Below, piece by piece: positions 1-7,003 of a stretch of DNA of 20,693 nucleotides. The stretch spans positions 1-20,693 of IMG/VR virus record IMGVR_UViG_3300009502_000242; one strand, 5' to 3'. A program made the position numbers and the translations under genes. Source of the DNA: a virus. Positions within the stretch are counted from its first letter, which is position 1. Each line of letters starts with the position of its first letter. The notes under the pieces were generated by a model. It had not been told where the DNA came from, ran no database searches, and worked only from the letters and a program-made list of their open reading frames with translations.

Positions 1-107
1 AGATGGAGCCTGTTGCGTGGGTGTACAAGGATAATACTGTGACTACCGATCCTGATCGTGCTGACGGAACATGGACAAAACTTTACGATTTAGGAGATGA
101 GAAATGA
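1..107 (+). CDS. 3' end of an unknown phage protein (EPVAW-type), partial
   Basis: The frame is open from position 3 and gives 34 residues before the TGA at 105-107; the gene probably begins outside the window. The visible part contains EPVAWVYK and ends WTKLYDLGDEK. EPVAW followed by a short W..LY element is, from general knowledge, common in small modular phage and prophage proteins of Burkholderiales; no function is known to me. The stop overlaps the next start as ATGA, so it is translationally coupled to the gene at 104. The ATG at 3-5 could be internal or the true start. Confidence 0.6.
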   Translation, partial: MEPVAWVYKDNTVTTDPDRADGTWTKLYDLGDEK

Positions 108-340
108 GTAAACAACCAGAAGCTTTGAGATTGGCTGAGGATCTTGAAAAATATCACTCAGGTCTTTATCACAAGCAATCCGCATCCGAACTACGCCGCT
201 TGCATGAGGTGAATAAGGCGTTGCTTGAGGTGTTACAAAATTTATGTGAAGCAGCTGATAATGGTCATGTTGCAAGTTATTCAAATTTGTGGGATGACGC
301 AAAAGCCGCAATTGCCAAAGCTACAGGAGAGCAAGCATGA
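104..340 (+). CDS. Small unknown phage protein (QPEALRLA type)
   Basis: 78 residues, mostly helical by composition, starting SKQPEALRLAEDLEKY and containing LRRLHEVNKALLEVLQ. This pattern is familiar from hypothetical proteins of Burkholderiales phages and prophages, but no activity is known. The start is supported by a GGAGATGAG ribosome site just upstream and the ATGA overlap with the preceding gene. Its end overlaps the next start (ATGA at 337-340). Codon use is GC-richer than in the genes after 831, matching its two neighbours, so the three look like one imported cassette. Confidence 0.75.
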   Translation: MSKQPEALRLAEDLEKYHSGLYHKQSASELRRLHEVNKALLEVLQNLCEAADNGHVASYSNLWDDAKAAIAKATGEQA

Positions 341-831
341 CTGACCTACGCAAAGCAGCAGAGATGGCGTTGGATGCGTTGCTTACTTGTGATGTTGATT
401 ATGATTACGATGAGAACCCGTACAACACATTTGACGCTGAAGATGTTTCAGAGGCTATTGATGCACTACGCCAAGCACTCGCACAGCCTGAGCACCCGTT
501 AGACAAGAAAGCCGATAACGCTCGTGAGTTGGGACTGGATTATGAGCCTGAGCCGTTTGAATATTGGAACGCAGTTGAAGGGTGGGTAAAGATTGACGAG
601 ATTCGTAAACACTTTGATTCTGTCGGGTGCGGGACGATTTACAAAACTGCTGGCGAAGGACGGAAACCACTCTACACCGCACCACCCAAGCCGTGGGTCG
701 GGCTGACGGATGATGAGATTCTTTCCGCAGCAGAGGAAGTACCAATTACTTGTATAAGGCAGAGGGATTACGACTTGCACTTTGCTCCAATCATCGAGGC
801 CAAACTCAAGGAGAAGAACAATGCCATTTAA
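337..831 (+). CDS. Unknown phage accessory protein with KPWVGLTDDEI tail
   Basis: 164 residues. The N-terminal part (MTDLRKAAEMALDALL ... IDALRQALAQPE, about residues 1-51) is a helical module. The C-terminal part carries PPKPWVGLTDDEILSAAEE (about residues 116-134), a short motif recurring in modular hypothetical proteins of Burkholderiales phages. No catalytic motif is evident. It overlaps the previous gene by four bases and the next start (821) by eleven. GC content and codon use are clearly higher than in downstream genes, suggesting separate acquisition. Function unknown. Confidence 0.75.
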   Translation: MTDLRKAAEMALDALLTCDVDYDYDENPYNTFDAEDVSEAIDALRQALAQPEHPLDKKADNARELGLDYEPEPFEYWNAVEGWVKIDEIRKHFDSVGCGTIYKTAGEGRKPLYTAPPKPWVGLTDDEILSAAEEVPITCIRQRDYDLHFAPIIEAKLKEKNNAI

Positions 832-1126
832 AGTTGATATAAAAGAATCAAATTTGTTTGAAACAGATGATGATAAAAAAATGTTGAAAACAATGTTAAA
901 ACAACACGTTGTTGTTGTTACTTTTACTAAGAAAGATGGATCCGAACGTATAATGAATTGTACACTTCAAGAAGATTTGATTCCTATTAAAGTTGTATCA
1001 GAAAGTGCGAATACCTCAAATGTTACAATACGAACTGTTAACGATGATGTTGTTCCCGTTTATGATATTGATGCAAAAGATTGGCGTTCTTTCCGTTGGG
1101 ATTCAGTTAAATCTGTTCAGTGGTAA
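821..1126 (+). CDS. DUF2693-like (SH3-fold type) phage protein
   Basis: 101 residues from the ATG at 821, preferred over an upstream in-frame start at 782 because AAGGAGAAGAACA lies just before it and the homologous-looking part begins MPFKVDI. The core VVVTFTKKDGSERIMNCTL (about residues 36-54) followed by a C-terminal DAKDWRSFRWDSVKSV is the pattern I recognise from the DUF2693 family of phage proteins. That family has no established function. It is the first AT-rich gene after the GC-richer cassette and overlaps the end of the 337 gene. Confidence 0.7.
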   Translation: MPFKVDIKESNLFETDDDKKMLKTMLKQHVVVVTFTKKDGSERIMNCTLQEDLIPIKVVSESANTSNVTIRTVNDDVVPVYDIDAKDWRSFRWDSVKSVQW

Positions 1127-1137
1127 TTGGTGATGTA

Positions 1138-1236
1138 ATGATTAAGGTAAATCCATTTTATATTGTTTGGTTTATTTTATTGTTGTTTACTGTTATATTA
1201 CCTTTTACATTTTTTATATGGTGTGCTTCAAGATGA
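1138..1236 (+). CDS. Tiny single-helix membrane protein
   Basis: 32 residues (MIKVNPFYIVWFILLL ... FFIWCASR) with one hydrophobic span over about residues 7-29 and basic ends. A GGTGA ribosome site stands seven bases before the ATG, and the TGA overlaps the next ATG (ATGA at 1233-1236), which supports real translation. Tiny membrane proteins are common in T4-like early regions; no function can be assigned. Confidence 0.6.
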   Translation: MIKVNPFYIVWFILLLFTVILPFTFFIWCASR

Positions 1237-1397
1237 AAAATGCTGTTTTAGATATGATTGATAATTTAAAAGAATTATCCGAGCGTAGTAATTATAAAGA
1301 CTACCAAACACTTAGCCAAATTATTGAATTATTGTCTAAGGAAAAAGAACCCATTGATGAAAAATTGATTAACTATTTTGAATCTAGTAATTATTAG
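1233..1397 (+). CDS. Small unknown helical protein
   Basis: 54 residues starting MKNAVLDMIDNLKELSE. The longer reading from 1167 is rejected because its extra N-terminus is the out-of-frame shadow of the 1138 membrane peptide, while the ATG at 1233 is coupled to the preceding stop (ATGA). Two amphipathic helices are likely. No recognised motif. Confidence 0.6.
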   Translation: MKNAVLDMIDNLKELSERSNYKDYQTLSQIIELLSKEKEPIDEKLINYFESSNY

Positions 1398-1407
1398 GAA
1401 ATATAAA

Positions 1408-1674
1408 ATGAAACATAAACATTATGAATGTATCGTGGCATGGGCTGAAGGTAAAACAATTCAACTTAAAAGAATTGATGGAAGTTGGAGCGATACGCTT
1501 GACCCTGCCTGGGCTTTTGATTTTGAATACCGCATCAAGCCAGAGCCTAAGCATGACCATTATAAACAATACCGAATAGACGAAAACGGAATGCCGTGGC
1601 TTGCAGGAATTGCTAATTTACGTTTGTATTTTGATGGTGACACAAATAAATTAAAGAAAGCGGAGGTAATTTAA
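1408..1674 (+). CDS. Conserved phage protein of unknown function (EYRIKPE type)
   Basis: 88 residues. The order HYECIVAWAEGKTIQ, then W.D..DPAW, then FEYRIKPEPK (about residue 48-57) is a pattern I recognise from many phage hypothetical proteins, where a short N-terminal module precedes the EYRIKPE strand. The function is unknown. The ATG at 1408 is chosen over 1378 because a TTAGGAAA ribosome site precedes it. The TAA overlaps the next ATG (TAATG). Confidence 0.7.
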   Translation: MKHKHYECIVAWAEGKTIQLKRIDGSWSDTLDPAWAFDFEYRIKPEPKHDHYKQYRIDENGMPWLAGIANLRLYFDGDTNKLKKAEVI

Positions 1675-1892
1675 TGCGTTATATAGCAAAACCGTATCTT
1701 TTTAACAACATTCGTGCGAAATCATTTGACAATGGTCTCGATGCTGTGTTATACTTAAATGAAATGTTAAGTGACAAAGGTGTACCAGATCATCTAGACT
1801 ATATCTTTAATCCACCTAAAGCAACAGAAAAGAATTTAAAACACGCACTTGAAGATTATGTAGGTATTGGAAAAATTATCCTTGAGGAATGA
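1674..1892 (+). CDS. Small unknown protein
   Basis: 72 residues, beginning MRYIAKPYLFNNIRAKSFD. The start overlaps the previous stop (TAATG) and is preceded by a GGAGG ribosome site within the 1408 gene's last codons. No recognisable domain. It ends just before the start of the 1897 gene, within the same rightward transcription unit. Confidence 0.65.
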   Translation: MRYIAKPYLFNNIRAKSFDNGLDAVLYLNEMLSDKGVPDHLDYIFNPPKATEKNLKHALEDYVGIGKIILEE

Positions 1893-1896
1893 GAAA

Positions 1897-2241
1897 ATGC
1901 AGCGTATTGTGATTAATGTTGATTGGGGTGGTTTTGGTTTATCCGATGATGCAATGCGTCGGTATGCAAAAATTAAAGGTATCCGATTGATTGAAAATGT
2001 TTCTGATTATGGAAATGTTGATTTTTATATTGATGAAATTGATGATGAAAACTATTTTTCATGCCGTGATTTAGAACGTGATGATCCTGTTCTTGTTCAA
2101 GTTGTAGAAGAAATGGGTGAAGACTCATTTGGAGGATATGCTACTTTAAAAATTGTTGAAATTCCTTCTGATGTGGAATGGATTATTCGTGATTATGATG
2201 GAATTGAACACATTGCAGAAAAACACCGTACTTGGCCATGA
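1897..2241 (+). CDS. Conserved phage protein (GGFGLSDDAMRRYA type)
   Basis: 114 residues from the ATG at 1897, with GAGGAATGAGAAA upstream. The upstream in-frame ATG at 1867 lies inside the previous gene and is less likely. The N-terminal strand MQRIVINVDWGGFGLSDDA followed by MRRYAKIKGI is a well-spread pattern in hypothetical proteins of T4-like and other phages. The C-terminal part is acidic and ends EHIAEKHRTWP. Function not established. Confidence 0.7.
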   Translation: MQRIVINVDWGGFGLSDDAMRRYAKIKGIRLIENVSDYGNVDFYIDEIDDENYFSCRDLERDDPVLVQVVEEMGEDSFGGYATLKIVEIPSDVEWIIRDYDGIEHIAEKHRTWP

Positions 2242-2271
2242 TATTAGTGTAACAGAGTGAGAGGGTAAAAA

Positions 2272-2517
2272 ATGAATGCCGCATATTTTCGTAAATTGGT
2301 ATCTGATGAAATTAGAGAAACTTTCTTTTGGTGTGGTCTATTGTCATCCTGGGATTGTAAAAGTAAAGAAACTGATACCAAAAATAAGCCCTTTTATCGC
2401 CTTCAAACGGGCCTTGGAGACGTTTTAGTATATGGTCCTAAGTCTATATACTTAAAAGATAAAAAGCACGTATCCGTTGATTCTATTAAACAAGAATTAA
2501 AAAGATATGTTGTATAA
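2272..2517 (+). CDS. Small unknown protein
   Basis: 81 residues, starting MNAAYFRKLVSDEIRETF, with GAGAGGGTAAAAA as ribosome site before the ATG. It contains one cysteine pair and several lysines and no recognised motif. It is the last gene before a strong promoter (2542-2570) and so may end the first early unit. Confidence 0.65.
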   Translation: MNAAYFRKLVSDEIRETFFWCGLLSSWDCKSKETDTKNKPFYRLQTGLGDVLVYGPKSIYLKDKKHVSVDSIKQELKRYVV

Positions 2518-2541
2518 AAACAACAGTCTTCAATATTTCCC

Positions 2542-2570
2542 TTGATTTGGTGCCTAGAAAATGTTATAAT
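2542..2570 (+). promoter_or_regulatory. Sigma70-type promoter
   Basis: TTGATT at 2542-2547 and a perfect TATAAT at 2565-2570 with a 17-base spacer. It faces the split metallophosphoesterase (2603) and lies in an intergenic gap. This is the arrangement expected for an early phage promoter read by host polymerase. Confidence 0.75.
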
Positions 2571-2602
2571 TATAAGACGAATAACTTTTTGGATATTTAA
2601 TT

Positions 2603-3487
2603 ATGAAACATAAGGAAAATGGTGTCGGAGGCTTGTTTATTGCATTAGCCTCCGACCTTTAGTGACTCCACCTCGAATTTGGTGATTTAATTTTAGAAAA
2701 TACAGAAAACGCCGATGTGTTGATTCTTTCCGGTGATATTTGTGTGGCTAGAGAATTACCTTTTGCCGATTCTCATATGGGTAAACGTTTCCGAGATTTC
2801 TTTGGTCGTTGTTCTTCAGAATTCCCTCATGTGATTATGATATCAGGTAATCACGAATCCTACAATGGAGATATTAGTGAAACAAATAAATTACTTAAAG
2901 ATGCTGTTGCTCACCTTCCAAACTTTCATGTATTGGAAAAAGAAACATTTGTACTTGATGATGTAACTTTCATTGGCGGTACATTGTGGACTGATATGAA
3001 TGGTGGTGATATATCAACACTAACTCACGTTAGTTCTATGATGAATGATTTTCGTATAATCAAGAACAGTAATTCCATGATATCATACAAAACAATTGCC
3101 GAAGATGGTACTGTTAAATTCAAGGAACGTCCTTCTAAATTTTCTGTAGATGATGCTGTACTTGAACACGAAAAGATGCTCGACTATATCATGACAGTAG
3201 TAGATAATAGACATAATGACAAGTTTGTTGTTGTTGGTCATCATGCACCAAGTAAGTTGAGTACAAAACCACAGTATGAACATGATACACTTATGAATGG
3301 TGGTTACAGTTCTGATTTATCACAGTTTATTTTAGATCGACCACAAATCAAGGCCTGGACTCATGGTCATACTCATCACTGTTTTGATTACATGATTGGT
3401 GATACTCGTCTTGTTTGTAATCCTCGTGGTTATATTCATTACGAAACACAAGCGGATGATTTTAAATTACAATATTTTGAGGTTTAA
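2603..3487 (+). pseudogene. Metallophosphoesterase interrupted by in-frame TAG-TGA (broken or recoded)
   Basis: Two in-frame segments make one calcineurin-like phosphoesterase. The first (2603-2659, 19 codons) ends IALASDL. It is followed by TAG (2660), TGA (2663) and CTC (2666), then by HLEFGDL leading into ADVLILSGDI. Joined as SDL-HLEFGD this restores metal motif I (DxH). The other motifs are intact: GDI, GNHE, VVGHHAP and GHTHH. The downstream segment can start only at GTG 2717, after motif I, and would lack a metal ligand. A 9-bp hairpin (2624-2632 with 2648-2656) sits directly before the stops. The N-terminus also has about ten extra codons compared with the usual MKIALASDLH form. Skipping 9 bases from CTT to CTC would give about 291 residues. 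A plain pseudogene or sequence error is also possible. Confidence 0.75.
2624..2656 (+). promoter_or_regulatory. 9-bp hairpin in front of the TAG-TGA stops
   Basis: GTCGGAGGC (2624-2632) pairs perfectly with GCCTCCGAC (2648-2656) around a 15-base loop, inside the short 5' part of the metallophosphoesterase. The right arm encodes the conserved ALA-SD part of motif I, and the left arm lies in the apparent ten-codon insertion. No T-run follows, so it is not a standard terminator. It could stall or steer ribosomes, or be the scar of a palindrome-forming mutation. Confidence 0.6.
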
Positions 3488-3493
3488 TATATT

Positions 3494-3580
3494 ATGAATG
3501 AAATTGTACAAAATTTTGGTATTTTCATTGTAATGCCTATTTGTCTTTTACTTTTCTTTTACTTTCTTATGAAGATGTGA
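3494..3580 (+). CDS. Tiny single-helix membrane protein
   Basis: 28 residues (MNEIVQNFGIFIVMPICLL ... FLMKM) with one hydrophobic stretch over about residues 8-25. It fills the gap between the phosphoesterase stop and the 3582 gene with one base to spare. The ribosome site (GAGGTTTAA) lies in the end of the previous gene. Short membrane peptides of this kind also occur elsewhere in this window. Confidence 0.5.
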   Translation: MNEIVQNFGIFIVMPICLLLFFYFLMKM

Positions 3581-3581
3581 T

Positions 3582-3815
3582 ATGAACGAAAGAATCAATC
3601 AACTTGCTGAACAGGCTGTGTCTGCTGTACAGAATCGTCCAAATGGTACTTGTGACATGGCCAAATATAACCAGAAGTTTGCTGAGTTGATTGTCCGTGA
3701 ATGTGCTGACATTTGTATGGAAATGGCCGCTAAGTGTGCAGGATTACCGGGTGATGGTGCTCTCGCCAAAGATTGTGCTGATTGGATTATGAAAGATTTC
3801 GGAGTTGAAGAATGA
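3582..3815 (+). CDS. Conserved small phage protein (FAELIVRECADIC type)
   Basis: 77 residues, starting MNERINQLAEQA. The segment KFAELIVRECADICMEM (about residues 29-45) is a helix I recognise from many T4-like hypothetical proteins; function unknown. It contains several cysteines without a clean zinc spacing. The end overlaps the next ATG (3812). Confidence 0.65.
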   Translation: MNERINQLAEQAVSAVQNRPNGTCDMAKYNQKFAELIVRECADICMEMAAKCAGLPGDGALAKDCADWIMKDFGVEE

Positions 3816-4006
3816 ACGAACAATACAAAAACAACATGAATGATTTTGTGATAATCGATTATCTTGACAGAATTCAAAAAGAATTCATTGATGTCATTAA
3901 AATGGAAATTGAAGATGCGTCTGCTTTGGATTATTTGAATAGATTAGATGCAATAGTTGAAACATTACAATATGATTTGCTTGATTTAAAGTTTGATCTC
4001 AGGTAA
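3812..4006 (+). CDS. Small unknown helical protein
   Basis: 64 residues, acidic and hydrophobic in alternation (DYLDRIQKEFIDVIKMEIED), suggesting two or three amphipathic helices or a coiled coil. The start overlaps the preceding stop by four bases (ATGA), and GAGTTGAAG serves as ribosome site. No recognised family. Confidence 0.6.
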   Translation: MNEQYKNNMNDFVIIDYLDRIQKEFIDVIKMEIEDASALDYLNRLDAIVETLQYDLLDLKFDLR

Positions 4007-4045
4007 AGTAAAATAGAATTTTGATAATTGTGAAATGAGATTATA

Positions 4046-4741
4046 ATGCGTGTACATATTGGGAAATATAAAAATTTTATTGGTCCATTCCAGATCGCCG
4101 AGACACTTTGCTTTTGGGCCAAGAAAGAAAGAGATAAACATGGTTTTGAACACACTGCTAATTGGGTTGACAATTTTGGTGAATGGTTAGCGGGTGGTGA
4201 AAAACAAGATTCATGGTTAATGAAATTGTGTCTTTGGATTCAATCCAAACGCAAACGCACAATCAAAGTAAAGATTGATCGTTGGGACACATGGTCTATG
4301 GATCATACCCTTTCATACATCATTCTTCCCATGTTGAAACAATTAAAAGAATCTAAACACGGTTCTCCTTTTGTTGATGATGAGGATGTACCAGAAGAAT
4401 TGCGTTCTACTAATGCAGAACCAAAAGAAAATGAATGGGACATCGACAGTAATCATTTCAAACGTTGGGAATGGGTAATGGACGAAATTATCTTTGCTTT
4501 TGAATGCAAAATCGATGACTCATGGGAAGATAAATTCAGATCAGGTGACCGTGATACTGTTTGGTTACCTTTAGACAAAGAAGGTAATGAAGTACCTGAA
4601 GCTGAAGCTAAATTATTTCGTATGGTTGATGGTCCTAATCATACATACAAGTGTGACTATGAAAGTATGAAAGTTGTAGAGAAACGTATACAGAATGGTT
4701 TTAGGCTTTTCGGGACCTACTATTCCGGATTATGGGACTAA
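4046..4741 (+). CDS. Conserved phage hypothetical protein (WDTWSMDHTL type)
   Basis: 231 residues. The segments KVKIDRWDTWSMDHTLSYII and HGSPFVDDEDVPEELR, and a later FKRWEWVMDEIIFAFE, form a pattern I recognise from a conserved protein in many freshwater and marine phages. No function has been established to my knowledge. It is soluble and rich in tryptophan. The RNA before it is AT-rich with a weak GAG ribosome site (AATGAGATTATA). Confidence 0.7.
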   Translation: MRVHIGKYKNFIGPFQIAETLCFWAKKERDKHGFEHTANWVDNFGEWLAGGEKQDSWLMKLCLWIQSKRKRTIKVKIDRWDTWSMDHTLSYIILPMLKQLKESKHGSPFVDDEDVPEELRSTNAEPKENEWDIDSNHFKRWEWVMDEIIFAFECKIDDSWEDKFRSGDRDTVWLPLDKEGNEVPEAEAKLFRMVDGPNHTYKCDYESMKVVEKRIQNGFRLFGTYYSGLWD

Positions 4742-4743
4742 TT

Positions 4744-5109
4744 ATGGGACAACTGCATGAATATGATTATATGTATGATGAATTACTAAACAACGGTATG
4801 GATAACTTACCTAAACATTTTAGTGGAACACAAACTATTAACATGCATTCAGATGAATCAATTAGAGGTGTACCATTTATTGTTTCTTTAGAATTATCGG
4901 ATTATGAATTACTTGATAAAACAATAGACAAACAATGGATCAAGAATAGATTGTTAGAATTGCTTGTTTATGAAATGCAGATTAAAAACTGCATTGAGTT
5001 TACTAAAACTGAAGATCCTATTAATAATACCACTAAATTTCGTGCTAGAATATTTGCGGTACCCGATGATAAAGTTAGACTTCTTAGATTAAAAGGGGAA
5101 TTAGAATAA
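4744..5109 (+). CDS. Unknown phage protein
   Basis: 121 residues if translation begins at the ATG at 4744 (MGQLHEYDYMYDEL). An in-frame ATG at 4732 inside the end of the previous gene gives four more residues. The two starts lie in a short DNA repeat (ATGGGAC twice), so the choice is open. The C-terminal half, with ...KFRARIFAVPDDKVRLLRL, looks like a small alpha/beta protein. No motif recognised. It overlaps the next gene by one base (TAATG). Confidence 0.65.
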   Translation: MGQLHEYDYMYDELLNNGMDNLPKHFSGTQTINMHSDESIRGVPFIVSLELSDYELLDKTIDKQWIKNRLLELLVYEMQIKNCIEFTKTEDPINNTTKFRARIFAVPDDKVRLLRLKGELE

Positions 5110-5387
5110 TGGCTGATACTGATATGAAAGAATATGTATCTAAAAAGATGCAAAAAACACAAAACCATATTGATAAACAAGTTCGAATAGCCAAATCACA
5201 CGGTGTAGAAGTTAAGAAACCTCATAAATTTGCCAAACATCATGTGATGAATTGTGGCAACCCCGATTGTTTAATGTGCATGAATCCACGTAAGTATGGC
5301 GAAAAGACTATGCAAGAGAAAAGTTTCGAACAAACTGTAGGTTGGACGGAGAATGATAGAGATGAAAAAGGAATAAAAAATGATTAA
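5109..5387 (+). CDS. Conserved phage protein with CGNPDCLMCMNPRK zinc-like motif
   Basis: 92 residues. Central HHVMNCGNPDCLMCMNPRK (about residues 45-63) has C-X4-C-X2-C plus two histidines, a likely metal-binding knuckle, followed by KTMQEKSFEQ. This combination is familiar from small conserved proteins in many T4-like phages; their role is unknown to me. The start is coupled to the previous stop (TAATG), with AAAAGGGGAA as ribosome site. The last codons overlap the 5380 membrane protein. Confidence 0.7.
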   Translation: MADTDMKEYVSKKMQKTQNHIDKQVRIAKSHGVEVKKPHKFAKHHVMNCGNPDCLMCMNPRKYGEKTMQEKSFEQTVGWTENDRDEKGIKND

Positions 5388-6003
5388 TACGTTAAAATTT
5401 ATACTATCAATAATTTTATGGATACCTAAAATTTTATTTCTTCTAGTCATTAATGTCGTTACGGTACTATTTTCACCTATCATATGTTTGTTTGTTAGAA
5501 TGGCTGAGGAGAGTTCAGTTACGGGATTTCCATCGGAATTTCCAGGCAAACCACGAGCATTTTTAATCAAACCACTCTATTGGTTTCAGTCATTTGATGC
5601 ACCGCTTGATGAGTTTTGGTACGGTGATTATACCGGCTGGCCTAAAACAGGTAAAACACAAACAGACTATGACTCTAGTTGGTGGTTACGTTATTTTTGT
5701 TATGTCAATTGGTTATGTCGGAATCCTGCATACGGCTTCGGACAAGCATTAGGATACGATTCTACAGGCATGACTTATATCACACAAAATGATAATACAG
5801 CACTTTGGAACACAGGTAAAAATAATGCTAGTTTTTGGAAATGCATCAATTCTAAAGGTCAAATTGGTTGGTGGTACAAAGCACAATTTTTCTTTACAAG
5901 TAAACGATTTATTGAGATTAATTTTGGTTATAAATTAGACTCCGACACAAAAATTAACATGCACGTAGTTGCTATGCAATTTACACCATTTTTAAGTATT
6001 TAA
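5380..6003 (+). CDS. Conserved phage membrane protein (DUF7338-like)
   Basis: 207 residues. The N-terminus has a long hydrophobic region (about residues 5-42, room for one or two membrane helices). A conserved aromatic part follows: PLYWFQSFDAPLDEFWYGD, then RYFCYVNWLCRNPAYGFG. I associate this order with a phage family of unknown function (possibly DUF7338; the name is from memory). A GAAAAAGGAATAAAAA ribosome site precedes the ATG. It probably acts at the inner membrane; nothing in it shows an enzyme or a holin. Confidence 0.6.
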   Translation: MINTLKFILSIILWIPKILFLLVINVVTVLFSPIICLFVRMAEESSVTGFPSEFPGKPRAFLIKPLYWFQSFDAPLDEFWYGDYTGWPKTGKTQTDYDSSWWLRYFCYVNWLCRNPAYGFGQALGYDSTGMTYITQNDNTALWNTGKNNASFWKCINSKGQIGWWYKAQFFFTSKRFIEINFGYKLDSDTKINMHVVAMQFTPFLSI

Positions 6004-6024
6004 TTAAACGATGAGGATTTTAAA

Positions 6025-6261
6025 ATGATTAGTATTATACATTATATTTCTGCGTGTAGACGCTTGAAAGAATCCGAAAAAACTGTTATGATGATGGGAG
6101 GTGAATCAGAGTGTAATGACATGATCTTAGGTCAGCGTGAAATGATTAAACTTGAGAAAGAATATTATCACGATGAAGTTATGAAGTTGGGTTTGTTATT
6201 TGTTGTTATTTTGCCAGTTACTTTAGCTGGTTTGGTTTTTTATTTTAAATTTTATCACTAA
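6025..6261 (+). CDS. Small protein with C-terminal membrane helix
   Basis: 78 residues. The N-terminal two thirds are polar and methionine-rich. The last part (LGLLFVVILPVTLAGLVFYF, about residues 55-74) is a clear transmembrane helix, making it a tail-anchored candidate. A GATGAGGATTTTAAA ribosome site precedes the ATG. No family recognised. Confidence 0.6.
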   Translation: MISIIHYISACRRLKESEKTVMMMGGESECNDMILGQREMIKLEKEYYHDEVMKLGLLFVVILPVTLAGLVFYFKFYH

Positions 6262-6273
6262 AAGGAGTTAAAA

Positions 6274-6540
6274 ATGTTACTAGTCGAAGTTACAGAAGTG
6301 CTTGTCATCAATGGTAAAAATGAAGATTTTCAAATCTTAATCAATATGGAAGTAGTGACTCAAATCAAACCACTTAAAGTTGGTGGTTGTCAACTCTTCT
6401 TTCAAGAATCGGGTGATGTTGCTAAAAACAACACACTTATCGTTAAAGAGAGTTATGATATGTTCAAGCAATTTGCAATGCAAACTGTAACATCAGAAGA
6501 CATTGCCAAGAAAGTTAAGGCATTGAAAACAACTACTTAA
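6274..6540 (+). CDS. Small unknown protein
   Basis: 88 residues, mostly short strands in the N-terminal part (MLLVEVTEVLVINGKNEDF) and a lysine-rich helix at the C-terminus. It has a near-perfect ribosome site, AAAAGGAGTTAAAA. No motif recognised; it stands alone between two unknown genes in the same direction. Confidence 0.65.
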   Translation: MLLVEVTEVLVINGKNEDFQILINMEVVTQIKPLKVGGCQLFFQESGDVAKNNTLIVKESYDMFKQFAMQTVTSEDIAKKVKALKTTT

Positions 6541-6552
6541 ATAGGAATTGAA

Positions 6553-6966
6553 ATGAAATTTACGTTTATGGTTCAAGATGAAAGTGATTGGAATAAAACT
6601 AAAAGAACAGTTGAGTTTGAGGCTGTTCAATTGGATGATATTGTTAGTGAATTTGAATTGTTTTTAAAAGGTTCTGGATTCCATTTTGATAACATTTTGA
6701 TTCATGAAAATGATGATGATGGTGTTGAAGATGATAATTTTTGGGGTGAAGATGATAATTTTTTTGCTAAAGTTCCAGAAGATAAATCTTTAGATGATCT
6801 CCGTGAACCTTTATCTGATTTAACAGAGAAAGAAAAACTAGAAGCTGCAAAAAATTCACCAAGATATTATGGTTTACAAAAAGAGCATCAAGGTTTGTAT
6901 AAAAATCCTGAAGGATCAACAAAACATTTACCAAAATACTATGGAATGCTAGTAATTGAATGTTAA
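6553..6966 (+). CDS. Unknown acidic phage protein
   Basis: 137 residues, strongly acidic in the middle, with a near repeat (VEDDNFWGEDDNFF, about residues 57-70). A second near repeat, SPRYYGL and LPKYYGM, occurs in the C-terminal part. The N-terminal MKFTFMVQDESDWNKTK looks like a strand-rich domain. It is preceded by ATAGGAATTGAA. It may bind a basic partner or metal through the acidic patch, but this is speculation. Confidence 0.6.
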   Translation: MKFTFMVQDESDWNKTKRTVEFEAVQLDDIVSEFELFLKGSGFHFDNILIHENDDDGVEDDNFWGEDDNFFAKVPEDKSLDDLREPLSDLTEKEKLEAAKNSPRYYGLQKEHQGLYKNPEGSTKHLPKYYGMLVIEC

Positions 6967-6972
6967 TAAATA

Positions 6973-6995
6973 CTAGGGTAGATCATTCACTCTAG
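6973..6995 (+). promoter_or_regulatory. Hairpin overlapping the ribosome site of the ATP-grasp gene
   Basis: CTAGGGT (6973-6979) pairs with ACTCTAG (6989-6995), seven pairs including one G-U, around a nine-base loop. The last bases of the right arm are part of the AGGAAAT ribosome site for the ATG at 7004, so folding could limit translation. This is a short stem and may be chance. Confidence 0.35.
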
Positions 6996-7003
6996 GAAAT
7001 AAT

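Noticed and set aside
90-780. Leftward open frames of 73-96 codons in the first 800 bases
   Set aside because: They lie fully opposite overlapping rightward genes that have ribosome sites and ATGA coupling.
2717-3487. Metallophosphoesterase starting simply at GTG 2717
   Set aside because: This drops metal motif I (DxH), and clear in-frame family sequence continues upstream (HLEFGDLILEN), so it is not a natural start.
4021-4050. TTGATA ... TATAAT promoter before the 4046 gene
   Set aside because: The spacer is only 15 bases and the TATAAT overlaps the start codon.
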